A stretch of DNA of 64,000 nt from CAYPZL01 sp964415045 (lineage in GTDB: Bacteria > Planctomycetota > Phycisphaerae > Sedimentisphaerales > Anaerobacaceae). Both the position numbers and the translations under genes were made by a program. Below, one piece after another: positions 33,861 to 43,016 of the stretch. The stretch covers positions 1 through 64,000 of the forward strand of contig CAYPZL010000007.1 of assembly GCA_964415045.1 (NCBI GenBank). The letters run 5' to 3'. Within the stretch, counting starts at the first letter, position 1. The number at the start of each line of letters is the position of its first letter. The notes beneath the pieces were generated by a model. It was not told the DNA's origin, made no database searches, and was given only the letters and a program-made list of their open reading frames with translations.

Positions 33861-35264
33861 GTGAGCACCATGGACCAGTATCTGATCATCAGCGTCAGCG
33901 GGATGCGTGGCATCGTGGGGGACAACCTCACGCCTGCCATCGCGGCCGAGTACGGCTGCGCCTTCGGTACCTTCCTCCGCGCCCAGACCGGGAGCGAAAA
34001 GAAACGTCTCCGTGTCTGCATGGGGCGGGATTCGCGCGTGAGCGGGCCGATGCTCATGTCGGCCATGGCCGCCGGTCTGTGTGCGACCGGTGTTGACGTT
34101 GTGGACCTGGGCCTCGTGACCACCCCGAGCGTCGGCGTCATGGTTCGAGAACTGGGCTGCGAGGGCGGTGTGGTTATCACGGCCTCGCACAACCCGATTC
34201 CCTACAATGGGATCAAGCTGCTGCTCGGTAACGGCATGGCCCCGCCGCCGGCCACTGCGGCGGCGCTGAAGCAGTTGTACCTGGAGAAACGTTTTCGGCT
34301 CGTTGATTCGCCCGCCTGCGGGAGGATCGTTCCCAACGTGGAAACCGATCGCATCCACGTTGAGAAGGTTCTGGCGATTGTGGATGCACAACAGATCGCC
34401 GGCAAGCGGTACAAAATCGTGCTGGATAGTGTGAACGGCGCCGGCGCGGGGATCACAAAAAAACTGCTGAGCCGACTTGGCTGCACCGTGGTTGCTTTCA
34501 ACGACGAGCCTACCGGGTTGTTTGCACACGAGCCCGAGCCCACGGCCGCAAATCTGACCGAGCTGTGCGAACGCGTCAAGGGGGAAAGCGCAGATCTGGG
34601 ATTTGCCCAGGACCCTGACGCCGATCGCCTGGCGATTGTGGATGAGCAGGGGACGTATATCGGTGAAGAGTACACTCTTGCGTTGGCGGCCCGGCATGCG
34701 TTTGCCCATCGCAGCGGCACGGCCGCGGCCAACCTGTCCACGTCGCGGATGATCGACGACGTTGCCGAACGGGCCGGCGGACGCGTCATTCGCACGCCCG
34801 TCGGAGAGGCCAACGTCGCCCGGGCCATGCTCGAACATGACTGCATCATCGGCGGCGAAGGCAACGGCGGCGTCATCGATTTGCGCGTCGGCCCGGTGCG
34901 CGACAGCCTGGTCGGAATCGCTCTCGTCTTGCAGTTGATGGCCGAGACGGGTCAGAGTATCAGCCAACTGCGACGAGAGATCGGGGGTTATTGTATGCAG
35001 AAAGACAAATTCGCCGCCGACGCCGACCTGGCCCGCTTGATCATGGAGTCGGCGAAAATGAAGTTCGCAGACGCGAAACTCAATACCGCCGACGGCTGCC
35101 GATTCGACTTTGAAGACGGGTGGATCCACTTGCGCACGAGCAATACGGAGCCCGTCATGCGGATGATCATCGAGGCCCGAGACGAGTCCGTCGCGCGGCG
35201 ATATACTGACAGTGTTATGGAAATACGCACGTCGGTGCTGGAACACAACCGTGGCCCAACGTAA
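33861..35264 (+). CDS. glmM: Phosphoglucosamine mutase / phosphomannomutase family
   Basis: 467 residues from GTG 33861 (ATG three codons later is an alternative). The phosphoserine loop ITASHNPI (serine near residue 109), metal loop DPDADRLA, sugar loop GGEGNGG and phosphate-binding RTSNTEPVMR are all present in the right order. The N-terminal ISVSGMRGIVG resembles the phosphoglucosamine mutase subgroup, which converts glucosamine-6-phosphate to glucosamine-1-phosphate for UDP-GlcNAc. A phosphomannomutase or phosphoglucomutase activity cannot be excluded, so the symbol is tentative. It is followed by an overlapping transporter gene. Confidence 0.88.
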   Translation: MSTMDQYLIISVSGMRGIVGDNLTPAIAAEYGCAFGTFLRAQTGSEKKRLRVCMGRDSRVSGPMLMSAMAAGLCATGVDVVDLGLVTTPSVGVMVRELGCEGGVVITASHNPIPYNGIKLLLGNGMAPPPATAAALKQLYLEKRFRLVDSPACGRIVPNVETDRIHVEKVLAIVDAQQIAGKRYKIVLDSVNGAGAGITKKLLSRLGCTVVAFNDEPTGLFAHEPEPTAANLTELCERVKGESADLGFAQDPDADRLAIVDEQGTYIGEEYTLALAARHAFAHRSGTAAANLSTSRMIDDVAERAGGRVIRTPVGEANVARAMLEHDCIIGGEGNGGVIDLRVGPVRDSLVGIALVLQLMAETGQSISQLRREIGGYCMQKDKFAADADLARLIMESAKMKFADAKLNTADGCRFDFEDGWIHLRTSNTEPVMRMIIEARDESVARRYTDSVMEIRTSVLEHNRGPT

Positions 35265-36150
35265 CAAGAACGACAGAGCCGCACGTCAGATCCGATCCGT
35301 TACCTGCCTCGGCATCGTGGTCAACCTGTTTCTCTCGGCGATTAAGCTGGCAATCGGCTTGCTGGTTTCTTCGTTGGCCCTGGTGGCCGATGGCATACAC
35401 TCACTGAGCGATCTGGCGACGGACGTGGCAGTGCTGCTCGGTTCGCATTTTGCCGCCAAGGAGCCTGACGCGACCCATCCCTACGGCCACGGTCGGATTG
35501 AAACCTTTTCTGCAGTCCTGATTGCTGGCGTGCTGATGGCGGTCGGAGGGACGATGGTGTACAAAGCCACCGTATCGATCGCCCTGAACGAAACGAGCGT
35601 GCCCCACTGGGGCATTTTCGCGGCGGCTGTGGCTTCGATTGTGGGAAAGGAAGCCTTGTACCGGATCACGCGCCAAGTGGCCGTAAAGTCGCATAGTACG
35701 GCACTTTATGCCAACGCGTGGCACCACCGCAGCGATGCGCTGAGTTCCGTGGCCGTGTTGGCGGGCTACTTTCTGCTGAAGTTCGGCTTTGACCATGGCG
35801 ACCAGTTGGCGGCCGTCGCCGTCGGCTTGATGGTTATGTTCGTAGGTGTCAAAATCATCGGCGATTGCTTGAAAGAGTTGACCGAAGGGGCCGTGGATCC
35901 GGACACCATCGAGCACATCAAGGAAGTGATCAACTCCAACGCGGCGATCCGTCAGTGGCATCGGCTCCGAACGCGGACCGTGGGCCGTGAGGTTTTTCTG
36001 GACGTGCATATTCTGGTCGATCCGACGCTTGACGTGGCGGCCGCCCATGAGATCTCGGAAAAGCTCGAAAAAACGCTCGATGAGGAGATTGTCCGACCGG
36101 TAAACATCACCGTGCACATAGAGCCGGATTTGCCTACATTTCGAAAGTGA
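35251..36150 (+). CDS. Cation diffusion facilitator family metal exporter
   Basis: 299 residues from GTG 35251, overlapping the mutase gene by 14 bases; a GTG at 35212 is a less likely start. Metal-site motifs of the family are DGIHSLSD (second membrane helix), HPYGHGRIE, and WHHRSDALSS (fifth helix), followed by a cytoplasmic C-terminal domain ending VNITVHIEPD. Six membrane helices are expected. It would export Zn, Fe, Mn or Co in exchange for protons. HxxxD in both helices (HSLSD and HHRSD) rather suits zinc or iron; the ion is not settled. Confidence 0.9.
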   Translation: MAQRNKNDRAARQIRSVTCLGIVVNLFLSAIKLAIGLLVSSLALVADGIHSLSDLATDVAVLLGSHFAAKEPDATHPYGHGRIETFSAVLIAGVLMAVGGTMVYKATVSIALNETSVPHWGIFAAAVASIVGKEALYRITRQVAVKSHSTALYANAWHHRSDALSSVAVLAGYFLLKFGFDHGDQLAAVAVGLMVMFVGVKIIGDCLKELTEGAVDPDTIEHIKEVINSNAAIRQWHRLRTRTVGREVFLDVHILVDPTLDVAAAHEISEKLEKTLDEEIVRPVNITVHIEPDLPTFRK

Positions 36151-36254
36151 GGTTGTCATTGCCACCGGACTGGCTGCCGGCGATTTGGCCCCGGGCCCGG
36201 TTGCGGCGGAAACCCGGCAAATGTTGCACTTTTGCTCTCTTGGCAAGAATAGAG

Positions 36255-36283
36255 TTGAACTCCCGGTTCGGATGGCATACAAT
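36255..36283 (+). promoter_or_regulatory. Promoter of the acyl-CoA synthetase operon
   Basis: TTGAAC (36255-36260), 17 base spacer, TACAAT (36278-36283). Start point near 36290, leader about 40 bases with AAAGGA before the ATG at 36331. Confidence 0.7.
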
Positions 36284-36330
36284 CGCCCACTTTTCGGAGG
36301 GATCGTGCAAAAGAAAGGACATAGAGTCAC

Positions 36331-38430
36331 ATGAGTTTGCAGAGTTTCTTCAATCCCCAGTCCGTGGCCATCGTGGGCGCGTCACGCGAGAAGGGGAAAG
36401 TGGGGTACGAGGTCCTGGTCAACATGGTCAACTCCGGCTATGAAGGCAGGATTTTCCCCGTCAACCGCAGTGCCGACACCATCGAGGGCCTGAAATGCTA
36501 TCCTGATCTGGAAGCGATTGGCGAGACGCCCGAGCTGGTGATCGTCATCGTACCGGCCAAATTCGTCCTGGACGTCATGGAGCAATGCGTCAAGGTGGGG
36601 ACGAAGGCGGTCATCATCATTACCGCCGGTTTCAAGGAGGTGGGCGCCGAGGGCAAGAAGCTGGAAGAAGAGGTGGTCCGCGTGGCCCGGCGGGGACAGA
36701 TTCGCGTCATCGGCCCGAACTGTCTCGGTGTCATCGTGACCGCGACGAAGCTCAACGCGAGCTTTGGCGGCGATTTGCCCGCAGCCGGCAGTACCGGCTA
36801 CCTCTCGCAGTCGGGCGCGTTGCTGGCGGCGATCCTCGATATGGCCAAGGCCAACGGCATCGGGTTCAGCAGCTTGTTCAGCATCGGCAACAAGGCGGAC
36901 GTGGACGAGCTGGATCTCATCGAGGCCCTGGCGAAAGATCCGAATACGAAGGTCATCGCCGGATATTTGGAGAGCATCGGTGACGGGAATGCCTTCGTGC
37001 GTGCGGCCGAGCAGATCTCCCACGAAAAACCGATTCTCCTGATGAAGTCCGGCGGCACGGCGGCCGGGGCCAAAGCGGCCTCCTCCCATACCGGGAGCCT
37101 GGCAGGCAGCGAGACGGCGTACGAGTGTATGTTCGCCCGGGCCGGTATCATTCGCTGCGAGTCGATCACGCAGCAGTTTGATTTTGCCCAGGCGTTTGCC
37201 AATCAGCCTCTTCCCAAGGGGCCCAGCGTGGCCATCCTTACCAACGCCGGGGGCGCCGGCATCATGGCGGCCGATGCCGTCGAGAGGTTGGGACTGACCT
37301 TCGCCAATCCCTCCCAGCAAACCATCGACAAACTCGCCGCGAATCTGCCGCCGGCGGCGAATTTCCACAACCCCTTCGACGTCCTGGGCGACGCGTTGGC
37401 GGACCGTTACGAGTATGCCCTGGACGTGATCCTGGACGACCCCAATGTGGACGCCGTTCTGGTGTTGTTGACGCCGCAGGCGATGACCGAAGCCGGCCCG
37501 ACGGCCGAGGCGATTGTCAGAAAGGCGCGCGAGAAACCGGACAAGCCGATCCTGGCCTGTTTCATGGGGGCTGAAAAAGTGGCCGACGGCGTCAAGGTCT
37601 TCCGCGAGGCCAACATTCCTCAATATGAATCGCCCGAAAGCGCCGTCGCCACGATCAGGGCGATGGCCGATTACGTTCGCTGGCGGGCCCGGCCCGAACG
37701 CGTGGTCAAGCTTTTCCCCGTCAACCGGCGTAAGGTCGAGAGCATCATCGAGCGGCATCTGCGTCGCGATCTCATGGAGATTGGCGAGGCCGAGTCGAAG
37801 GAAATCCTGGAGGCCTACGGTTTCGCCACCCCCAAGGGATCGATTGCCACGACCGCCGACCAGGCGGCCAACATCGCCCAGCAGCTCGGCTATCCGGTGG
37901 TGCTGAAGATCTGGTCGCCCGACATTCTGCACAAATCCGACGTCGGGGGCGTGAAGGTGGGTCTCAAGACCGACCAGGAAGTGAAGGACGCTTTCGATCT
38001 GATGATGTACCGCATCCCGAAGAAGAAGCCCGACGCCGACATTCTGGGCGTTCTGGTCCAGGAGATGTGCGCCAGCGGGCGCGAAGTCATCCTGGGTATG
38101 AACCGGGACCCGCAGTTCGGTCCTATGATGATGTTCGGTATGGGCGGCATCATGGTCGAGGTGCTCAAGGACGTGTCGTTCTACCTGGCGCCGCTGACGG
38201 GCCAGGAGGCCAAGCAGATGCTGATGAGCACGAAGACCTATCAGATCCTCAAGGGGGTGCGCGGTCAGGAAGGCGTGGATATCGAGGCAATTGCCGAGGG
38301 GCTCCAGCGGTTGTCGCAGTTGGTCACCGAGTTTCCGCAAATCAAGGAAATGGACATCAACCCGTACGTTGTTGGTCGTCCCGGCACGACCCCGATCGCC
38401 GTGGATGCCAGAATTGGTTTAGAGAAGTAA
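36331..38430 (+). CDS. ADP-forming acetate/acyl-CoA synthetase (fused alpha and beta subunits)
   Basis: 699 residues, the typical size of single-chain NDP-forming acyl-CoA synthetases. The N-terminal CoA-binding domain starts PQSVAIVGASREKGKVG. The succinyl-CoA-ligase-like domain carries the phosphohistidine in ASSHTGSLAG (His 253). The C-terminal third is an ATP-grasp domain (ATPKGSIATTADQAA, LGYPVVLKIWSPDILHKSD). It catalyses acetyl-CoA + ADP + Pi to acetate + CoA + ATP, yielding ATP in acetate-producing fermenters, or the reverse. It is the first gene of a tight three-gene operon (gaps of 1 and 8 bases) with an acetyl-CoA hydrolase/GNAT fusion and an AcuC-like deacetylase. Chain-length preference cannot be read from the sequence. 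Confidence 0.92.
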   Translation: MSLQSFFNPQSVAIVGASREKGKVGYEVLVNMVNSGYEGRIFPVNRSADTIEGLKCYPDLEAIGETPELVIVIVPAKFVLDVMEQCVKVGTKAVIIITAGFKEVGAEGKKLEEEVVRVARRGQIRVIGPNCLGVIVTATKLNASFGGDLPAAGSTGYLSQSGALLAAILDMAKANGIGFSSLFSIGNKADVDELDLIEALAKDPNTKVIAGYLESIGDGNAFVRAAEQISHEKPILLMKSGGTAAGAKAASSHTGSLAGSETAYECMFARAGIIRCESITQQFDFAQAFANQPLPKGPSVAILTNAGGAGIMAADAVERLGLTFANPSQQTIDKLAANLPPAANFHNPFDVLGDALADRYEYALDVILDDPNVDAVLVLLTPQAMTEAGPTAEAIVRKAREKPDKPILACFMGAEKVADGVKVFREANIPQYESPESAVATIRAMADYVRWRARPERVVKLFPVNRRKVESIIERHLRRDLMEIGEAESKEILEAYGFATPKGSIATTADQAANIAQQLGYPVVLKIWSPDILHKSDVGGVKVGLKTDQEVKDAFDLMMYRIPKKKPDADILGVLVQEMCASGREVILGMNRDPQFGPMMMFGMGGIMVEVLKDVSFYLAPLTGQEAKQMLMSTKTYQILKGVRGQEGVDIEAIAEGLQRLSQLVTEFPQIKEMDINPYVVGRPGTTPIAVDARIGLEK

Positions 38431-38431
38431 G

Positions 38432-40303
38432 ATGGAAGAATTCGATTGGAAGACCAAGTACAAGGACAAAGTCAAAACCGCTGCGGCGGCGATGAAACTC
38501 ATCAAGTCGGGCCACAGCATTTTCATCGGCACGGGATGCGGGCAGCCCCAGCACCTGGTCCGCGCTTTGGTTGAACATTCCGACCACATCTACGATGCGC
38601 ACATCGTGCATCTGCTGACGATGGGAGAAGCGCCCTACGTGCACGAGAAGTTCCGCGAGAAGTTCAAGATGAACAGTTTCTTCATCGCGGAAAACGTGCG
38701 GGACGCCCTGGAGAAGGGGATCGGGGATTACACGCCGATCTTCCTGTCCGAGATTCCCATGGAGTTTGAGACCGGTCGCATACCGATCGACGTGGCGCTG
38801 GTTTCCGTGACGCCGCCGGCCGCCAACGGTCTGTGCAGTCTGGGTGTTTCCGTGGACATTGTGCACTCGGCGGCCGCCAACGCCCGTTACGTCATTGCGC
38901 AGGTGAACGCCAACATGCCGCGGACACACGGCAACAGCTTTCTCCACGTCAACACCATCGACGTGCTCGTTCCCTGTGACGAGCCGATCATCGAGATTCC
39001 GGTGGATGAGCCGGATGAAACGCTGCGGCGGATCGGGCAGAACGTCGCCCGCCTCGTCGAGGACGGTAGCACCATCGAGTGCGGCATCGGAAGCCTGCCC
39101 CAGGCCCTCGCCGAGTATCTCGTCTACAAGAAAGATCTCGGCGTGCACACCGAGATGTTCAGCGACTGGATCATCGACCTGATCGAATGCGGCGCGATCA
39201 CCTGCGCCAAGAAATCCATCAATCGCGGGAAGATCGTCGCCAGCTTCTGCATGGGCTCGAAGAAGCTCTACGACTACATCGACAACAACCCGTTCTTCGA
39301 GTTCTATCCGACTGAGTACGTTAACGACGTGAGTATCATCGCCCAGCACGACAAGATGGTCGGCATCAACGTCGCGCTGGAGATCGATCTGACGGGACAG
39401 GTATGTGCCGATTCCCTCGGGCACAAGTTCTACAGCGGTATCGGCGGGCAGGTGGACTTCATCCGCGGCTCGGCGCGCAGCCGGGGAGGCAAGGCCATCA
39501 TTGCCATGCCCTCGACCGCCAAGAACGGACAGGTCTCGCGAATCGTTCCGCATCTCACCGAAGGCGCCGGCGTCGTCACCACCCGCGGCGACGTGCATTA
39601 CGTTGTGACCGAATACGGCATCGCGTATCTGCATGGCAAGAGCATTCGGCAGAGGGTGCTCGACCTGATCAACATCGCGCATCCGAAGTTCCGCAAGGGG
39701 CTGATCCAGGCGGCGAAGGCGAAGAATTTCATTTACCAGGATCAGATCGAGCTGGCCTGGGATCAGGTCAACTACCCGGAAGACCTGGAACATTACGCCA
39801 CGTTGCGGGATGGGACGGAGATTTTCTTCCGGCCGATCAAGCCCGTGGACGAGCCGGCTCTGGCCGAGATGCTGTACTCTCTCAGCGAGGAATCGGTGCG
39901 GACGCGCTATATGACGCGGACCGTGGCGTTTCCGCACAAGGACGTACAGCAGCTTACGAACATCGATTACAAGAACGATCTGGCGATCGTCGGCGTCGTT
40001 CCGGGCGTGGTGGGCGAAGAGATCGTGGCGATCACGCAGTACTTCCTCGATCCCAAGACCCAGGCGGCCGAAGTGGCCTTTCTGGTCCAGGACGAGTGGC
40101 AGCAGAAGGGGATGGGCACGTTCCTTCTCGACTATATCACGCAGGTTGCCAAGCAGCGCGGCGTGAAACGTTTCTACGCGAAGGTGTTGCCCGACAATCG
40201 TCCGATGCTCGCGATCTTCCAGAACTCCGGGTACAAGGTGAACATCGAGTTTGACGGCGACGTGTACAACGTCTCTTACGACCTGACCAAAGAGGAAGCA
40301 TAG
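38432..40303 (+). CDS. Acetyl-CoA hydrolase/CoA-transferase fused to a GNAT acetyltransferase domain
   Basis: 623 residues. Residues 1-440 form the acetyl-CoA hydrolase/transferase unit; the conserved active-site glutamate lies in VVTEYGIAYLHGKS (Glu 394), and the CoA-binding GIGGQVDFIRG is just before it. Residues about 455-623 form a GNAT domain (GTEIFFRPIKPVDEPAL at its start, VQDEWQQKGMGTFLLDYI containing the acetyl-CoA pyrophosphate loop). The gene overlaps nothing but begins one base after the synthetase stop. The CoA-transferase part would exchange CoA between acetate and another acid. The GNAT part could acetylate a lysine, with Acs as an attractive but unproven target. See findings. 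Confidence 0.88.
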   Translation: MEEFDWKTKYKDKVKTAAAAMKLIKSGHSIFIGTGCGQPQHLVRALVEHSDHIYDAHIVHLLTMGEAPYVHEKFREKFKMNSFFIAENVRDALEKGIGDYTPIFLSEIPMEFETGRIPIDVALVSVTPPAANGLCSLGVSVDIVHSAAANARYVIAQVNANMPRTHGNSFLHVNTIDVLVPCDEPIIEIPVDEPDETLRRIGQNVARLVEDGSTIECGIGSLPQALAEYLVYKKDLGVHTEMFSDWIIDLIECGAITCAKKSINRGKIVASFCMGSKKLYDYIDNNPFFEFYPTEYVNDVSIIAQHDKMVGINVALEIDLTGQVCADSLGHKFYSGIGGQVDFIRGSARSRGGKAIIAMPSTAKNGQVSRIVPHLTEGAGVVTTRGDVHYVVTEYGIAYLHGKSIRQRVLDLINIAHPKFRKGLIQAAKAKNFIYQDQIELAWDQVNYPEDLEHYATLRDGTEIFFRPIKPVDEPALAEMLYSLSEESVRTRYMTRTVAFPHKDVQQLTNIDYKNDLAIVGVVPGVVGEEIVAITQYFLDPKTQAAEVAFLVQDEWQQKGMGTFLLDYITQVAKQRGVKRFYAKVLPDNRPMLAIFQNSGYKVNIEFDGDVYNVSYDLTKEEA

Positions 40304-40311
40304 GAGTCAAC

Positions 40312-41451
40312 TTGCCTGGTCGAAAAGCAGCGTTCATACACTCCCGGGAGATCGAGCGGTACAGCTATCCCCTGAATTGTCCCTTCAAGGCCGAGCGGGC
40401 CGGTCGGGTCCGACGGACGCTTTACACGATGGGATTGCTCTCCGGGACGGGCGTGCGAGAAGTGGTTCCGGTAGCGGCCGACAGAACCACGCTGAAGAAG
40501 TTCCATACGGCTCGCTACCTTCAAGCGCTCAAGAGGTCGCAGGGCGGCAAGTGGGATGCCGAAGCAATGCGCATGGGGATTGGCGCCGCCGGCGATTGCC
40601 CGGTCTTTCCGGGGATGTACGACTATGCCATATTGGCCGCCGGCGCGACGCTGGTCGGCGCGAATCTGATCTTGTCCGGTGAGGCCGACATCGCCTTCAA
40701 TCCTTCGGGCGGATATCATCACGCCTTCGAGGAGAAGGCCGCGGGCTTCTGCTACATCAACGACGTCGCGCTGGCGTGTATGGTCTTGGCCGAAGCCGGC
40801 AAACGGGTCCTCTATTTGGATGTGGACGTCCACAACGGGGACGGCGTGGCGCACGCCTTCTACAGCCGCTCCGACGTCATGACTATCTCACTGCACGAAA
40901 ACCCGAAGGTGCTGTTTCCCGGGACCGGTTTCGAGGACGAGATCGGCGAAGGCCAGGGCCGGGGCTACTGCGTCAACCTGCCGCTGCCCGTGGGGACGTA
41001 TGACAGGGCCTACCTGCACGCGTTCGAGTCCGTCGTTCCGCCGCTGGTCAAGGCGTACAATCCTGACGTGATCGTTTTCGAGCTGGGCGCCGACACCCTG
41101 GCCGGCGACCCGCTGGCTCATCTGCACCTGACGAACAACACGTACGTCGAGGTCATCAATCACCTGCTGCGGACCGGCAAGCCGATCCTGGCCACGGGCG
41201 GAGGCGGCTACCATGTGGAGAACACGGTTCGCGCCTGGTCGCTGGCCTGGACGGTTCTCAGCGATCAGGATCAAGACGACGGCATGAGCGTCGCTATTGG
41301 GGGCGTCATGCTGGAGAGCACCGATTGGCAGGGCGGTTTGCGCGACCGGGAGCTGGCCGTCAGCGATCAGCAGAAGGAAACCGTCTTGCCCGCTCTGGAA
41401 GCGTCCATCGAAACGCTCAAGGCCAAAGTCTTCCCGATCCACGGGTTGTGA
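40312..41451 (+). CDS. AcuC-like histone deacetylase family protein
   Basis: 379 residues from a TTG start; GGAG lies five bases before it and the previous stop codon is eight bases away. The zinc-dependent deacetylase fold is clear: PSGGYHHAFEEKAAGFCYIND with the catalytic histidine pair, YLDVDVHNGDGVAHAFY with the metal aspartate and histidine, SLHENPKVLFPGTG and LGADTLAGDPLAHLHL with the second metal aspartate, and GGGGYHVEN with the transition-state region. AcuC of Bacillus removes acetyl groups from lysine of acetyl-CoA synthetase. Here acs lies just downstream on the opposite strand and a GNAT domain lies just upstream, so the same job is likely. An acetoin or polyamine deacetylase is the alternative. 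Confidence 0.88.
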   Translation: MPGRKAAFIHSREIERYSYPLNCPFKAERAGRVRRTLYTMGLLSGTGVREVVPVAADRTTLKKFHTARYLQALKRSQGGKWDAEAMRMGIGAAGDCPVFPGMYDYAILAAGATLVGANLILSGEADIAFNPSGGYHHAFEEKAAGFCYINDVALACMVLAEAGKRVLYLDVDVHNGDGVAHAFYSRSDVMTISLHENPKVLFPGTGFEDEIGEGQGRGYCVNLPLPVGTYDRAYLHAFESVVPPLVKAYNPDVIVFELGADTLAGDPLAHLHLTNNTYVEVINHLLRTGKPILATGGGGYHVENTVRAWSLAWTVLSDQDQDDGMSVAIGGVMLESTDWQGGLRDRELAVSDQQKETVLPALEASIETLKAKVFPIHGL

Positions 41452-41466
41452 CGGTTCGTCGGCGCC

Positions 41467-41499
41467 AAAAAAATGGCCGAGCGGACGACCGCTCGGCCA
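41467..41499 (-). terminator. Rho-independent terminator of the acs/OFA transporter transcript
   Basis: Read on the minus strand: eleven base-pair stem (41499-41489 with 41484-41474), four base loop, then seven T (41473-41467). It has no T-run on the plus strand, so it ends the minus-strand transcript and not the deacetylase operon. Confidence 0.85.
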
Positions 41500-41619
41500 C
41501 TAACACTGTACTACTAACCTCAAACATCGTTAAGTTTTTGACAAAGATTCGACGTAAATCAATGTAACCTCCTGTCGTTGCAGTAGTTACGATAAGGCTT
41601 AGAAACGGAGTTTTTGGTT

Positions 41620-41655
41620 GCGGCCGAGCGCAGCGAGGCCGCGCTGGGAGTGACG
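41620..41655. repeat. REP-like palindrome
   Basis: GCGGCC (41620-41625) and GGCCGC (41637-41642) flank GAGCGCAGCGA. The core resembles the REP-like family at 292 and 9659. The rest of 41500-41676 shows no gene. Confidence 0.5.
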
Positions 41656-41676
41656 TTATTTCGATAGTGGTTTGTC

Positions 41677-42936
41677 TCAGGTAGTGGTACTGCTGGCCGG
41701 CTTGACGCACGCAGTGACACCGGCGGCGACGAGGCAGAGGACGCCGCAAATCGTGAATGCCAGCGGGAAGTTCCCCAGATCGCCCAGGCGACCGCCGAGG
41801 ATGGGCCCGCCGATGCCGCCCACGCCATAAGCAAGGAAAACCAGCGGATAAAGCTGTGCTATGTTCTTGGCCCCGAACGTATCGGCCGTGATGGTAGGGA
41901 ACAGGGCGAAATTGCCTCCGAAGTTGAATCCGATCAGAACCGCGCCCAGGTAGAGCAAGCCGGGTGTGCCCGCCATCTTTGTAAAGGCGATGACAAAAAT
42001 GCCTTGCGTGGCACACATGACGATGACGGATATTTTCCGGCCCAGTTTGTCGGAAAGGGTTCCCCAGGCGATCCGCCCGAATCCGTTGGCCAAAGAGAAG
42101 AATACCGCCATCGCCGTACCGGCCACTGCGCTGGCGGCTGCTTCATCCATTCCGCCAGCTTGTAATGCCTCTTTGGGGAACAGTTTCATCAAGCCGATGG
42201 TCATCAATCCGGCGCCGGCACTGAAGACGAATGTTATAAAAATCATGTAGAACTGAGGGGTTCGCAGCATCTGGCCAGCCACATAGTTGACCCCCTCCGA
42301 CACCTGGCCCGCCTTGGGAGGCGGGGCGGTCCAACCGGCCGGCTTCCAGCCTTCCGGCGGAAAGACCATCCAAATGCCGCCAATCGCCACCAGGGCGAAG
42401 AACGCCACTCCATAAATTGCAAAAGTGTTGCTCAGTCCAGCGGTTTCGATGAGATGCCCCCATGCCCCGGCCAGCTTGACCCAGAGCATCGCTCCAAAAC
42501 CAAAGCCGGCGACTGCCAGGCCGGTGATCAGACCTTTCTTGTCAGGAAACCAGCGCATACCTACCGCGATGGGCACAACGTACCCCAATCCAATGCCGGC
42601 TCCGCCAATGATTCCTATAAAGAACACCAGCATGGCGACATTGGTGCCGCCGATCAAGCCGCCCAGAAGGTAACCGAGGCCCAGCACGACACCGCCGGTA
42701 ATTGCGAGCTTTCGCGGACCCAGCTTGGGCATGAGGTAATACCCGGCCAAGACCATAACTACCGCAAAGGAGACAAGGCCTGCCGAGAACACAAATTGGG
42801 TCTGTGCTTTGGTCCATCCGGCGTCCGCCAGTGAGGGCGTGAAAACAGACCAGGCGTAGATGGCGCCGAGACAGAGTTGGATGAGGATGCCGCCGACCAC
42901 GACGAGCCAGCGGTTCATGACTTTTTCCTCAGGCAT
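41677..42936 (-). CDS. MFS transporter, oxalate/formate antiporter (OFA) family
   Basis: 419 residues, about twelve membrane segments. The start GGILIQLCLGAIYAWSVFTPSL is characteristic of the OFA family, as is the loop MRWFPDKKGLITGLAVAGFGFGA. Family members exchange small carboxylates such as oxalate and formate; other members carry pyruvate, lactate or unknown monocarboxylates. The ATG at 42936 is preceded by AGGAAGGG. It lies 80 bases downstream of acs in the same orientation without an obvious promoter, so it is probably co-transcribed and may carry acetate or another monocarboxylate. The terminator at 41467-41499 ends the unit. Confidence 0.85.
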   Translation of the reverse strand: MPEEKVMNRWLVVVGGILIQLCLGAIYAWSVFTPSLADAGWTKAQTQFVFSAGLVSFAVVMVLAGYYLMPKLGPRKLAITGGVVLGLGYLLGGLIGGTNVAMLVFFIGIIGGAGIGLGYVVPIAVGMRWFPDKKGLITGLAVAGFGFGAMLWVKLAGAWGHLIETAGLSNTFAIYGVAFFALVAIGGIWMVFPPEGWKPAGWTAPPPKAGQVSEGVNYVAGQMLRTPQFYMIFITFVFSAGAGLMTIGLMKLFPKEALQAGGMDEAAASAVAGTAMAVFFSLANGFGRIAWGTLSDKLGRKISVIVMCATQGIFVIAFTKMAGTPGLLYLGAVLIGFNFGGNFALFPTITADTFGAKNIAQLYPLVFLAYGVGGIGGPILGGRLGDLGNFPLAFTICGVLCLVAAGVTACVKPASSTTT

Positions 42937-43016
42937 AACGATCCCTTCCTGTTAGAAGTGAGCCGGGTGCACACGACGGTATGCACCCGGCGGTCCTTTC
43001 TCTGTATGTCAGCGAA

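Noticed and set aside
32174..34192. 672-codon minus-strand frame across serA
   Set aside because: Antisense to serA and the start of the mutase gene, with no recognisable motif.
36382..38340. 652-codon minus-strand frame across the ADP-forming synthetase
   Set aside because: A shadow of a clear gene; its composition mirrors the codon bias of the sense strand.
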